DNA of 64,000 bases, from positions 47,855,257-47,919,256 of the forward strand of contig OX421965.1 in the NCBI GenBank assembly GCA_949128115.1, written 5' to 3'. Shown here in pieces: positions 30,545 to 42,542 of this stretch (position 1 is its first letter; each line of letters opens with the position of its first letter). The translations under genes were made by a program, and so were the position numbers. Source of the DNA: Anaspis maculata. Its lineage: Eukaryota > Arthropoda > Insecta > Coleoptera > Scraptiidae. The notes beneath the pieces are model-generated. The model saw nothing but the letters and a program-made list of their open reading frames with translations. It ran no database searches and had not been told where the DNA came from.

Positions 30545-31915
30545 TAATAAAGTTTTAATTGGAACTTGAATAGTTGTAATGGTCAAGAAATGTTCTGTGA
30601 CTGTCAGTGCCTCATCACGAAGAGCCCCGAGTGTCTGCAAGTCGCCGCTCGTAGTCAGGAGAGTGGTGTCATTAGAATATATCACACAGTTCGTGGACAG
30701 AAAGCTCCCAATGTCGTTGATATATAATATAAAGAGGAGAGGCCCTAAGATGGATCCCTGCGGAACGCCATGACTCAGGTTGCGGAAAGAGGACATCTTT
30801 CCGCCCAAACCAACGCATTGTGAGCGTCCCCTCAAAAATGACTCGATAAAAAGCAGGGGAGGGCCTCTCACACCGTAACTCCGTAATTTGGCGATTAATA
30901 CGTCATACGCAATCGAAGGCCTTTGACAAGTCACAGAAAAAGGCCGCAGCCATCTGACCTCTCTCCCAAGCCTCAGTGATCGCAGTCACCATCTCCATGA
31001 GGGCACGGACCGTGGAACCACCCCTAACAAATCCGAACTGAGCAGACGTCACAATCTTGAATCTCTCCAGAAAATCAACCAATCTGCTCCGAAAAGCTAT
31101 CTCCAGAGTCTTAGAAACCACAGGCAAGATTGAAATAGGACGGTAATTATCCAGGTTGGACCTGTCACTCTTTTTGAAGACAGGGACCACTCTTGCCGGT
31201 TTTAAATTTTCCGGGAAGACACCGTGCAAAAAACATAAATTGACCAGATGTACCAGTGGTTCACACAACAAGTCACCGACAAGTTTTATAGCTTCGGTGT
31301 TGAGCTCTACACATCTCTGCTGCTAGAGTTTGTTAAACCTTGAATAATACTCATCATCTCACCTCCAGCAATAGGACGTAAGAAGAAGGATCCAGCGCAC
31401 GTGCGAGAACCAAATGAATCAACGTAAGCCGTATTGTCCACAGTTATGCCGTTCACCAAGTTACCCGCCACCCTGGCAAAGTGCTCGTTAAACGCGTCTG
31501 GGGAGATCGGACTGGGGACACCGTCATCGCCGTGCCGGGGTCTATTCCGATTGATTATTGCCCAAGCGGTCTTTTGTTTATTTGTGAAGTTAGTTATAAG
31601 ATTACCATTGTACCCCAGTACCTTATTCCTGAGTGTGCATTTGTAAGTTTTTTTGAATTTCTTGAAACAATTCTCATCATGTGGACTGCGGTGACGCAGA
31701 CTTGATAAAACTCGCAATTTTAGTCTCATCGCCTTTAGATCCGAATCAAACCACCCACGTCCAGCAATCCCAGTTTTCCTGCCCTTAATTAGCGTCTTAG
31801 GAAATGATCTATCATAGACAGAACAAAGTTTCTGCATGAATACGGCCGCAGCCTCGTTACCGTTTCCGATTAGATAATAATCATCAGTCCAATCCTCCAA
31901 CATTGTCAGATCTCT
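30545..31915 (-). pseudogene. Non-LTR retrotransposon reverse transcriptase, broken
   Basis: Reading leftward, the linker domain lies at 31903-31307. RT blocks then follow: VVPVFKKSDRSNLDNYRPIS (about 31190-31130), QFGFVRGGST, AAFFCDLSKAFDC (about 30945-30907), a frameshift near 30905-30930, then YDVLIAKLRSYG, HGVPQGSILGPLLF and CVIYSNDTTLL. The last block should be YADD; here the second catalytic Asp context reads YSND, so the active site is damaged. A stop and frame change near 31307 separate linker and RT. The endonuclease domain and the 3' end are missing. The RT resembles jockey/CR1-type elements. Not functional. Confidence 0.85.
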
Positions 31916-34253
31916 GTATAATTGTTAATATGTAATTCTTGTGCAATATGAAAGGATCCACGGGAGAAAATTAGCCCCCAGTATTTTAGTTACTTAAAGG
32001 TATTTCAAAACAAAGTTTAGGGAAAATAATCAGTGATCCATTCATAAAACAAGGTGCATGAGTCAAGAAATTTATTATCCAGGGTGGTGACTCATAAATC
32101 ATGAGAATCTACTCTTCCTCAAAAGAACTAAGGTGCATAAATTCGAGTAGTTTCTGAACCGACCTAGACCACAAGATGACAAGGTCATTTATACAGCAAC
32201 GAAGATTGCCAAAACAGCATTGCATTACACTTACAGTTTTGCGTGATTTTTCATAGGCACCGTGAGAAATTAAATATCGCCTTTAGGCCAATTTTCCTTG
32301 AATTACGGCAGATACGTTTAAGTGATACGCATCTTTTCTATAGACAATTTGATGGCCTTTTATTTGAACCAAACCGTTTTCCGATGGGATCGCTATTTAT
32401 CGATATAATTGAAAAAAATACCCAATTACACCAATAATTCAAGATGGCGGCGACTCTACACCTCCTATCCATGAGTACTTCCCACACGATAATCAACAAG
32501 CTTTCGAAATCATCCCTACCAATTTTCAAAAGTACACGATTTATTTTCGCTATTTTTTCTTCGTTGACTGGGCTAAATAGGTAATTTTATGCTCTTTGAC
32601 TCACACTGCCTCTGACATATTGATAATTTTATCCAGATAAAGTGTTACTGCTGTTGTTTTGTATCACCCGGTCTATACAAATACACTTCTTGGAATCATG
32701 AAAATTGTGAAGAGAATCGAACTGAACAAAAAAAATCTGTCTGTTTCTGGTTCCTAGTAAAATCATAGTGATAGAACAATTACCATGGAAAATGTATAGC
32801 TTGCATTCAAAACCAATTCCGCTGGATCAGGGGAGTTCTAAAACCTGAAAAATGACACTTAAATTGCAATCCTAGGACTCCTAGAGCCCTGAAACAAGAC
32901 ATTTTCCGTTTACCTGCTCCCTGTCCGCCATCTTGGATTTTGGAGCTTCCGGTAAAGTTTTCGAAGTGGAAACCGCGATTTTCATATTCACCGAGGTCGA
33001 ATCAGTCTATAACGTCATGTTGTCAAACAATAATAATAAATGCCGCTGAACTCTCTCATTTTCTGTTTTGTGCCTAGTCTATCTGTGGAAGTTGAAAAAA
33101 CCGATCCTTGCGCAAATGGGGTGTTAAGGTTGTAGTTTCCTAGCTTACAAATCATTGGGAATTTTGTACTCCTTTCCCACCAAAACGAATGAATAGAAAA
33201 TAATGAAAACAGTTATAGGTTTCTGAAATACCATTAGGAGTGAATGATACGTATAAGATTTGGAATTCCTCAAAATTTTCAGGAAATCAAAATAGACTTT
33301 CTGCAATACTTCCAAAACAACTATATAATATTATCACTCGCGAGGTCAGCCATATTGCGAGTGGTCTGCAATTTTTCTTTACATTTCTTGGTGCATGAAT
33401 AAGTCCACTTAACGAGTCAAAAGTCTACGTTTCCGTCCCTCTCACTGTCCCTGACGGAATTTCAGAAATAGTTCACTCTCTTGTATACCACCCTGTAGAA
33501 ACTGTGACGTGTCTTGACGTTCACATTACTATATGGTTATATAGATCAAGTTTTCGCTAACCACGAATGCATTTCAAATTCTGCAGCACAGCGACTCTAT
33601 AACGTCGCCTAGTTGAAGAACTGCAAGTTTTGGCATTAATTTAGTTCATAGAAGTTGGAGTTCTGAGACTAGATGAGAATCGTCCATGCGGTTCCAAAAG
33701 CGGGAGATTGACCCAACCCAAATAAGTCAGAATAAAATGTGAGTTTAATGGGTTGTCTACCTATCGAGAGGTAGAACAAGATAGTTGGGGACGTTTCATT
33801 ATTTCAATGACAACTTTTTGAGTAGTCCGAAATAATTAACCAATTCGACGAAACGAAAACCGCTACATCTTTTGCTTTTTTTCGCAAATCAAATAACTAC
33901 ACTCCATGATCAAACAATGTGCTGCACGTCACCAGTATTAGTTTGTTTTAAATATTGCTAACAGATCAGTTATTGACTGAAAAAGACACGCACGGCCAGC
34001 AATGCCGTGTAGACACATCCATGAGCAAGCTGTAGACAAAAACTGAACTTCCTATTCCAAAAATCTACACCGCATTTGAAATACTGATACAAGTTTTTTC
34101 CAGCAACTTCAATCAAAGCCCGTGAAATACCCCATTGTTTTGTACTGACAAAAAAAGCAATATATTATTTTCAATACAACTTGTTCATAGTTTTTTCATG
34201 AGTAAACGATGCGGATAATAAACCAATGAATAATACTCTTCACACAGATTTCT
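31916..34253. other. Intergenic, no gene recognised
   Basis: No open frame with a recognisable domain over 2.3 kb. Scattered TIR-like scraps (CACCCGGTCTATA near 32667, CACCCTGTA near 33489) indicate old transposon debris. Confidence 0.5.
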
Positions 34254-35263
34254 TCAGTTCTCCTTCATCTTTTCCTCGGGAATTACTTTGAGTTCTTTCT
34301 TTGACGATTTGATGTACGATTTGATGTAGAAGTCTCCAAACATCAGAATCAGAAACAAGTTTTGCGGAACGCAAATGTACGAAATAATCTTTGGGTAACT
34401 GCAGCTGGGCTTGAACAACAATTGACCATACGTGATAATATTGAACAAAAATTGTACCTGTGTAAAAAATTGTATGTATGAAAAGTGGAAAATAGTGGAG
34501 AAGTAGGTATCATGTACGAACCAGTTGAACTTGAGTGACGTGTTTTTTCCACCAAATGATTTTTTTGTCTTCTGGCTTCCATATTGCCAAAAAGTAGTAA
34601 AAATACATTATGGTATGAACGTAGGAATTGCAGACTCCTAGGTAGATGCTCTGGCCACCTCCCCAAAACTTCACTCCACACCACGGTATGAAGATCATGA
34701 CGCAATGGTGGTAAGTGTGCAGAAACGTTACTTGATTCTGCTTTTTCCTCATTACAAAAAATACTGTGTCGAAAAGATCTATAACTTTCACAATAAAATA
34801 AAGATATATCACATACAGCCTCAGCATATTTTCAGAAGTCGGTGAATAATCCACAGGATGACAGCTCCAGTTCATATCTAGACACACTATGGTCCCCTGA
34901 AATCATATGAATATGTAAAAAAAATCATTCCCAATCATGCTGCAAGCAGTCACGTACATAAATGGCCACAAAAAGGTTAACAACAACTTGCATTAGATTA
35001 TAAACGATCAAAAATTTGTTCAATTTGAATGCAGTGCGGTTCTCCATCAATTTCGGTCCTAGATTGTAAACTACGTACAAATACGATGAAATGATTGCCA
35101 AGGGACTCAAAATTCCTCCCATTAGCGGTAAATGTTCCACTCTGGGATCTGTGAATCTGGCATTAGCACATCAGCTAAACACAAAAACTGGGTGATAATT
35201 ACCTGCAAAATCGTTGAATACTGTAAAGTACCCACGAAATAGTTCCCGTAGTATCAAAGCCAT
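34254..35263 (-). CDS. ELOVL-B, very-long-chain fatty acid elongase (4 exons)
   Basis: ER fatty-acid elongase. Exons in coding order: 35203-35263, 34958-35148, 34522-34896 and 34254-34457, giving 276 aa. The introns are 54, 61 and 64 nt. Exon sizes 61 and 191 and phases 1, 0, 0 match ELOVL-C and D. HTYHH at residues 144-148 is the HxxHH box; KVIDLFDTVFFVMRKK precedes it and NSYVHTIMYFYYFL follows; TQVQLVQ spans the last junction. The protein ends KMKEN, a KxKxx-type ER-retrieval signal. The intron found in ELOVL-A between LDT and VF is absent here. The last intron begins GTTCGT rather than GTAAGT. It is the most diverged of the three minus-strand copies and heads the B-C-D row. Substrate chain length is unknown. 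Confidence 0.9.
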
Positions 35264-35928
35264 GCTACAATAAACGCCACGACTGATCAATTTTTCACGT
35301 GAAATCTGTAGTGGAATCTCGACTAGATTCGCACTGTGCTCTAATCCAATCTTCTGAGGATCATGTAGACCAAGGAAACTTTAGAGTAGTGTTAGCTCTG
35401 TTACACACTCGTGGTAAGGAGTCCACGTTAATACTGTGGGAGTGGGTTCCTTATTCAATAAGAACAATCACAGAAGTCGGCCTAGGGCCTACCCGACCAG
35501 TAAAGCTACAGGTTAATTGAAATGCAATGGGTACCCTCATGTTTATAGACATGTTTGGCGTTTATTTAGGCATGAATAATTTTCTAAGTAGTTTCAATTC
35601 CCTCTAAATTCATCAATATTAAACATTCGGTACGAACGCCAGAGGGCCATGTACTCGTCCAGTGTAATATTTAGAACACCACACTTGGTGTCGATTAACG
35701 AACGTCAAGCAACACACGGCGGTGTGCGACTTCAGATGGGCGACCGCCACAACAAGCAGGTCCTGTGGTGGAACCCATTTGGAGACGGATGCCAACGCAA
35801 CGCAACCCCCCCCCCCCTCGGCTAGCCGCGAGTATGCAGACCACGGAAACTTTCCTGAAATAATCGCTAGTTGTTCTCACTAATCATTCTTAGTTTGGAA
35901 ACTACTTTGAACTGTAGGTCCCCTGTAG
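35264..35928. other. Upstream of ELOVL-B; no other gene seen
   Basis: It should hold the ELOVL-B promoter, but no clear TATA box was found. There is a C-run at about 35807-35817. Confidence 0.4.
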
Positions 35929-35936
35929 GACACAAA

Positions 35937-36257
35937 CAGAGGCGGACTTGGCTTTCGTGGCGCCCTAGGCATGACTGAATTGGCCCGCCCCTTCCCCTGA
36001 GAGAGGTGTGTTTCAGAGAACTAGTTTGTGTTTATATTCTTAGAGCACTAACTGCTGTTGATGGTAATAACTGGCTTTTCATAAATAGTTGACACAAATT
36101 AACAAAAATTGAACAGAAAAAAATTATGCGAACGCGATTTCCGTGGAATAAAAATAAAACCACGCAGTTTTTTCCAAGAAGACGATGTCGATGCCGCCCC
36201 TTTGGATCTGCCGCCCTAGACTCGTGCCTACTTTGCCTATTGCCAAATCCACCCCTG
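35937..36257. mobile_element. hAT-type MITE, 321 bp, 8-bp target duplication
   Basis: The ends CAGAGGCGGACTTGG and CAGGGGTGGATTTGG (reverse complement of the right end) form short TIRs. The exact 8-bp repeat GACACAAA flanks it at 35929-35936 and 36258-36265. CAG ends plus 8-bp duplications are the mark of hAT transposition. No transposase frame; non-autonomous. Confidence 0.88.
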
Positions 36258-36265
36258 GACACAAA

Positions 36266-37413
36266 TAGGCAGATGAGTCAGCCAAGGGCTTTGAAGTTTG
36301 AATTATTGGTCAAAATAAATTGGAATCAATGATAACAGCAGAGATGTCGAGGCCTTTGTTGTTTACCCATTATTTCAGCGGGGCTTTGAGCGGATTTTTG
36401 GCTGGAGCAGACAAAAATGTAGTTGTTTCCATTGCGACACTTTTTTCTGGTTTTGTAGATAGGAGCGTCGAAAAGTCAAGGCTAGATTTATTTTCCGTGA
36501 ACTATCAAAAATGTCAAAGCGTGCTTCGATTCCTTTGATGATTGATGCTCGGATTGATGTCAGTTTTTAAATGAGCCGAAAAAATACGCCCTATTCCAAT
36601 AATATGTAAAGAGTCTACTTATACGTTCCGCGAAACTTTTCCATTCAGTTTTTTGGGAAATATGCAAATAATTCGCTTGAAAATATTACGGAAAAATGTG
36701 GAACTTTGAAACATAAATATTTTACATTTATTGTAATAAACGCTGTTCTTCAGATGCATTCCTGACAAGAAAAAGTCAGGGGCTGTAAAATTGGGCGAAC
36801 GTCATGCTCAGTTGAATTAGGAATCGCGTGAAATGATTTGCTCTTCGAAAATGTTCCTAATGATGGTCATTGTGGCCATTGCAGTATGGGCAGCATCTGG
36901 AACTGTTGGAACCACATCCCAGGGCTATCTCATTTTCTACAGGTTGAAGAAATCTTCAGCTTAGTTAAAACTCGACCGCTTTTACTTTTTTTCTAGAATT
37001 GTGAAATACGTCATAATAAAACTCCCAACTCTAGTCTAGTCAAAGAGGTCGATTTTCTGAAATTGCAACCGATTAGAGACTCGTTGAAAAAATTATGTCA
37101 ATCTAGAGAATGAAACACTTGATAAGAGAAACCAAAGTTTTATTTCCCAACCGTTCGGGAAACCATGATCAAGAAAATGAAAAATATGGAAAAACTTGCG
37201 TCAAGATCATTCTCCTGGAAAGGTGAGAGAACGATGTGAAAATTGCCAGGGGAAAAAGCTATAGAGATTATGATAATCTACAAAAAAGTGTCCGAGGGAA
37301 TCATGTCTAACTCTTTCAGTTTAGCCGTTAATCACAGTCAAAGTTGCTCGCCCGTCCAGTAGACTAAAAAACTCTCCACATGAAATTTCTCCCTGAATAC
37401 TGCGAGACAGACA
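36266..37413. other. No gene recognised
   Basis: Short frames only. No inverted repeat or known domain stands out. Confidence 0.4.
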
Positions 37414-37421
37414 TCCAAAAA

Positions 37422-39029
37422 TAGTGTTTCGGACGAGACGAGAAAAATCTCGATCTCGTCTCGATCTCGTCGAGATTTCGAGACGAGATCGAGATCGAGA
37501 TCACTTGTAACCTTCAAGGTCGAGAACGAGATCTATCATGTCGAGATCTGGTCGAGATCTCGATAAACCCAAGAGCGCCATCTATAAATAAACTGCGCAC
37601 CAATTGAAGTGGGCCACCCAAAAATGTCATTCGCATTCAAGGTGTCATAACTCTTGAATGAGTGAACTATTTTGAATAATTTTTTATTTGCTGATCAGAT
37701 CACGTAATAAACTACAACTTGTCATAGGCCATTTTTAGTGCGGGTCTCTCGTATTAATTATACACGGACACGGCGCTCAATCAGGTACAGGGTGTTCACG
37801 ATAAAATTCACCCCCCTCCAGTAGATTTCCCTTCAAGATTTTTCGAAGAACTAAAAACTTTTTCTTCGCGATTTTTCCCAAGGACTTTGAGTCGATCCTC
37901 TAAAAGTTTCTAATTGGTACCGTATACAGGGTGTAATATGTAACTTTTTTATTTTAAATGCAACACCCTATATTTTATTCCGTTATTTGGTGGAGCTTTT
38001 TTTTTCTGATCACAAAAAATATATATGACACTTACGATTTATTTTGACAAGTAAGTTGTCGGAAAAATAATAAAATAGGTAGTCAAATAATCTTGTTTCA
38101 CGGCAAGATGGCTTTGGTTTCTACAGCTCACTTGAAATAAAGTTATTCTCGTAGCATTTTGTCTGCAGAATTCAACTCTGCATGGATGAATGGTGTAATT
38201 CGTTCCTATTACAGGGTGTTGCGTAATTTTCAATTCTAATTTATATTTGACTACCTATTTTATTATTTTTTGACAGCTCCCTTGTCAAAATAAATCATAA
38301 ATGTTATATATTTTTGTAGTCAGAAAGAAAGGCTCCATCAAATGACGTGATAAAATATAGGGTGTTGCATTTGAAATTAGAAAGTTACATGTCACACCCT
38401 GTATACGGTACCAATTGAAAACTTTTGGACGATCGATTCAAGATCCCTGGGAAAAATCGTTGAGAAAAAGTTTTTAGTTTTTCAAAATATTTCAAAGGTG
38501 AACCTCCTAGAGGGGGGGAAGGTGATTTTATCGTGAACACCCTGTACTTCAAAAATCGAAAAGTTTGAATAGCCTTCTATCCACAAAAAATGGTTTTTGT
38601 TTGTTTCCCAAGTGTTTCAAGGGAGATATGTTCCCATACCTCGAGACGGTTTTTGAAATTTTGGGTCTATCGCCTCCAATAACAGGGTGATCTCAAATAT
38701 GTAACCTTTTGATTCCGCGGTGATAAGTGATAACTTTATTCGTTATTGACCGATTTTGGAGAATGAGGGCTCCTGATTAAGCTAAAGGTTCAGGTTAGAA
38801 GAATCAAGAATCGGAATTGACTTTGGATAGTATAAATTCTGGAAAAAGGGATTGGATCAAAAGTGACTCTAATGACAAGCTTCCTAGAAATATGGTTTGA
38901 GAATGGTATTAAACAAAAATCAATTTGTCTCCAAACAAACCTTCCTGTTTTATCTTTTTTTAATAATCTCGTCGAGATCTCGGCGAGATCATCGAAATCT
39001 CGTCTCGTCTCGTCTCGTCCGAAACACTA
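37422..39029. mobile_element. hAT-type element, TIR TAGTGTTTCGGACGAGACGA
   Basis: The left end TAGTGTTTCGGACGAGACGA faces its reverse complement at the right end (…CGTCCGAAACACTA). The exact 8-bp repeat TCCAAAAA flanks it at 37414-37421 and 39030-39037. Subterminal regions are packed with GAGATC/CTCGTC repeats, which resemble clustered transposase-binding sites. Without the nested MITE (37798-38544) it is about 0.86 kb and carries no recognisable transposase, so it is non-autonomous. Confidence 0.88.
37798..38544. mobile_element. MITE, TIR CAGGGTGTTCACGATAAAATT (copy 2), nested in hAT
   Basis: Same family as 16675-17405, with ~300-bp arms and perfect CAGGGTGTTCACGATAAAAT ends. TA flanks at 37796-37797 and 38545-38546. 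The hAT element continues on either side, so this insertion is the younger event. Confidence 0.9.
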
Positions 39030-39037
39030 TCCAAAAA

Positions 39038-39605
39038 TCATGAGAAACGAAGCTGAAAAGAAGTGAATATTCTTCTAGAAAATCTTCGAGGTCAATGATT
39101 ACTAACTTTTCTAGTTTAGCTGTGAACCACGTTCAAAGTTGTGCGACAATCCAGCTGAGGAAGTGGTAGTTTTACGAAACTTACAAAAATCCTAGACTCA
39201 ATTGAAAAATACTTACGACAATGTAGAGGATGGAAAACTTGAATAAAAAAACCAAAGGTACATTTTACACTGTCCCGGGAAACGAAAACCGAAAAACAGC
39301 AAATTTCGCTGCAAGCTTCTTCAATAGATGCTGAAATAAACGTGGACAATTTGTCAAAACCATACCTTATGTAATTAATAACCCTGTAGCGTATCAAATG
39401 ATCTTCATAAAAGTCCACAAGGTCATATCCATCTTCTTTGGTTCAGCAGCAAAGCGCTGTCAAATTTAGACGAGATGTTTCCTGTGTACAAAGTGTTCCC
39501 TAATTCGTGATAGCGGATGAAAAACCTTCGAGTAGGTTCCGATAAAATAAAGAGAAAACTCCTATACCATTTTTTGCGAATCTCAGCCTAATGATGAAGA
39601 TACAG
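39038..39605. other. No gene recognised
   Basis: A 100-codon minus-strand frame (39116-39418) has no recognisable motif. Nothing else stands out. Confidence 0.4.
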
Positions 39606-39955
39606 CTCTCTAAAGTTCACTTTTTTTCGGTTTTTGAAAATTTTCAACTCAGGAACGATTCCACAAAATCAGCTTGAGTTTAGCATATAGTCTAGCTCAT
39701 CCAGATATCTACCTACCCACCAAATTTTGTGGAAAATGCAACCCAGTGACGTGGGAGTTAGGGCGGGCTATTAATTTGATAGCATCCGAAGAATAGCTGA
39801 CTTAAAGTGACCCCCATAACTCCTACGCCATTGGTTAGACTATTCAGAAAGGCAGGTGGTGGGCAGTTTGGACAAACTAGCCTGAAGCTGATTTTGTGGA
39901 ATCGTTCCTGAGTCACAAATTTTTGGTAACCGAAAAAGTGAACATTGAAAGACTT
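39606..39955. mobile_element. Inverted-repeat element, ~350 bp
   Basis: Arms of about 90 bp include GGAACGATTCCACAAAATCA on the left and its exact reverse complement on the right (about 39880-39910). The ends pair over 'AAGTTCACTTTTT' facing 'AAAAAGTGAAC'. No coding sequence. Confidence 0.7.
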
Positions 39956-40249
39956 TCAAACACGACTTTTCTGTCGAGCGGTAAAAACTGAAAATTCAAC
40001 ATCTAATAACCGTTCGAAAGAAAAGTCAATTTATGAAGATTTTCCTCCGGATTTTCTAACATATTTTGAGATTTTCCATTTTCCCTAAGGGGTAATTTCG
40101 CCTTCACTACTGAAACAAACCTGAGGAGCCTCAACAACAACCGTGCAAAAGAGCATTCTTATACTCAGCAAACGCTTTACTTCACGAATAATTTGAATGT
40201 ACAGCGGCCACTGATGATAATAATCACCTGAAGTTCGATAGCTGAGTTC

Positions 40250-40395
40250 AGTTCTTGCAAATTGTATGCAGTGTATGCAGATCAGACTGACCAGACTATT
40301 GGAGATGAGACAAGGTCAGGTCTTCTATAGATCAGGTGATCTATAGACGAGACGGGACAGCCTGAAGTCTGGTCTCCTCTTTGCTCGTCTCGCGG
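40250..40395. repeat. GAGACGAGAC-type fragment downstream of ELOVL-C
   Basis: A 'gatctatagacgagacgggacag...gtctcgtctcgcggcatcac' block matches a similar block at about 52822-52960, downstream of ELOVL-D. Sharing at the same relative place suggests it was duplicated together with the gene. Confidence 0.5.
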
Positions 40396-40573
40396 CATCA
40401 CTCGTTTGTTGAAAGAAATACAAAAAACTCATGTTACTGATTTACTGTTTTATTTAACAATGTTTATTTACAATCACCATAGTATAAAATTGATTCATTT
40501 CCGAGCTTTTGAAAGTTTGCGCTTGGGCCATTCCCGGTTCAATACGCTCAATTAGTGATGACGTAGGTTGTGT

Positions 40574-40855
40574 AGGTCAGGGCCCTGTTGCCATGGCAAC
40601 CAGTGGATACAAACCCGAAATGACAGTTGACGTTGACAATATCTACTTGCGTCAAAAATCGTCAATAATAAACAGTGTTGCGGGCTGTCAAATAACAAAA
40701 CGTATTAAAGGCCGTTCCAAGTAGAAATCACCATTTTGTCTGCGAAACACCGTGCAAAAAGAAGCAACTGCAGTTCAAAAGTGGAAGTTTGGTCAACGTC
40801 AACTGCCATTCCGGGTTTGTATCCGCTGGTTGCCATGGCAACGGCGCCCTGACTT
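40574..40855. mobile_element. Inverted-repeat MITE carrying two GTTGCCATGGCAAC palindromes
   Basis: About 62-bp arms at both ends, starting AGGTCAGGG and its complement, match closely. Each arm contains the perfect 14-bp palindrome GTTGCCATGGCAAC (40587-40600 and 40829-40842), which fits the RFX X-box consensus GTNRCC-RGYAAC. No coding sequence. Confidence 0.75.
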
Positions 40856-41103
40856 AATTTTTCCAACCAAAACGAGAAAAGTTAGCCTACTTGTCTTATT
40901 GTTCCAGGCGATTGACATCTGTCCAGTGCTGTTTTGCTTATGGGTTATGTTCAGTGCCGGCAAGTTTTTTTTCTTCAAGCTTTGATGATCTCGATGGCTC
41001 GACTTTTGAATTTGGCGTGTCTACTTGCCGTTCTCACATCTCATATCTATTGATTTGTTGATAAACGGGCCAACTTCTACGGCAAAAAGGCGGACAAGAA
41101 GAA

Positions 41104-41225
41104 AAACATTCATTTATTATTTATATATCATTTAGTCATTATTTATCTATCATTTATTTATTGTTCATTTAATATTCATTATTTTTATTTTTTATTCATT
41201 ATTTATTAATTATTTATTCATTTCC
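41104..41225. repeat. AT-rich ATTT/ATTTATT low-complexity run
   Basis: About 120 bp of degenerate ATTTATT repeats directly downstream of the ELOVL-C stop codon (minus strand). It is absent from the corresponding flank of ELOVL-D. Confidence 0.75.
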
Positions 41226-41275
41226 ATTTGAGAAACTATAGGATGAATAATGAAATAATAGGATCACAGACTTTT

Positions 41276-42455
41276 TCAGCTCTCCTTCAACCTCTCCTCC
41301 AAAATGCCTTTGGATTGTTTCTTTGCCATTTTCTTAGGTGATTTGATGTACGATTTGATGTAAAAATCTCCAAACATCAGGAACAGAAACGAGTTCTGTG
41401 GAACGCAGAGGTACGAAACTATCTTTGGATAACTGCAGCTCGGCTTGAACAACAATTGACCATACGTGATGATGTTGAACACGAATTGTGCCTGTATATG
41501 ACAAACTGTAATGGAATTGTTCGATGAGAAATTTTTACGAACCAGTTGGACTTGAGTGATGTGTTTTTTCCACCAAATGCTGTCCTTGTACTGTGGCTTC
41601 CATATCGTCAAAAAGTAGTAGAAATACATTATAGCATGAACGTAGCAGTTGCAGATGCCTAGGTATAGGCTCTGACCACCTCCCCAGAACTTAACACCAC
41701 ACCACGGTATGAATATCATGACGCAGTGATGGTAAGTGTGCAAAAACGACACTTGATTTTGCTTTTTCCTCATTATAAAGAATACAGTGTCGACAAGATC
41801 TATACATTTCACAATGAAGTAAAGATAATACATCCAATACAGAGTCAACATGTTTTTTGGCGTTGGTGAGTAATCTATAGGACTACAGCTCCAATTCAAA
41901 TCCAGACTTGATATCGTTCCCTGAAAGCGCATATTCAAAATTTGTCTTTTTTTTTTGCATATAATCATATGATCAAATGAGATCCTGGTTTGGGCTGGCT
42001 GTGCCTAGACGAAACGTGCGGTGAAAAACTACTGAATTCGACTGAACGTTGCTTTTTGAGCATTAGAATTTCACTTGGTTTGTTTTACGCGGCACAGCCC
42101 ACATCGATATCAGGAGTTCATTTGATCATATGATAACTACGTACAAAAATGGCCATGGAAAGATTAACAGCAACTTGCATTAGATTATAAATAATCAACA
42201 ATTTGTCCAAATTGAATGCTTCGCGATTTTTCATTAATATCGGTCCCAGATAGTATACCACGTACAAATACGTTGAAATGATAGCTAAGGGACTCAAAAG
42301 TCCCCCCATGAACGGTAAATGTTTGACCCTGGGATCTGGAATTCAGAAATTAGCACATCTCAAAAATGGTACCTATCCAATCGAAAATGAATACCTGCGT
42401 AATCTTCAAACACCGTGAAGTACCCGCGGTACAGTTCTCTAAGTATCAACGCCAT
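41276..42455 (-). CDS. ELOVL-C, very-long-chain fatty acid elongase (4 exons)
   Basis: ER fatty-acid elongase. Exons in coding order: 42395-42455, 42145-42335, 41543-41920 and 41276-41491, giving 281 aa. HTYHH at residues 145-149; KCIDLVDTVFFIMRKK before it; NCYVHAIMYFYYFL after it; TQVQLAQ across the last junction. One residue is inserted relative to B and D (TLYWMYYLYF). The C-terminus ends RLKES, a weaker version of the KxKxx signal of B and D. The last intron (41492-41542) is 51 nt, starts GTTCGT, and contains no stop in frame, so retention would add 17 residues without a frameshift. The closest relative in the window is ELOVL-D, with which it shares upstream sequence beyond the start codon. 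Intron 2 (41921-42144) is longer than in B or D. Confidence 0.92.
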
Positions 42456-42532
42456 GTTGTCAACACCATGCGCGCCTACGCAGGAGTAACTGGCCAGTTA
42501 TTGAAAGTCAGCTCCTCAAATAGAGTTGGTGA

Positions 42533-42542
42533 CCTTTTACAC
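42533..42542 (-). promoter_or_regulatory. Degenerate TATA-like motif of ELOVL-C
   Basis: On the minus strand GTGTAAAAGG lies about 80 bp upstream of the start codon, aligned with the better TATA box of ELOVL-D in conserved 5' flanks. Weak by sequence alone. Confidence 0.3.
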
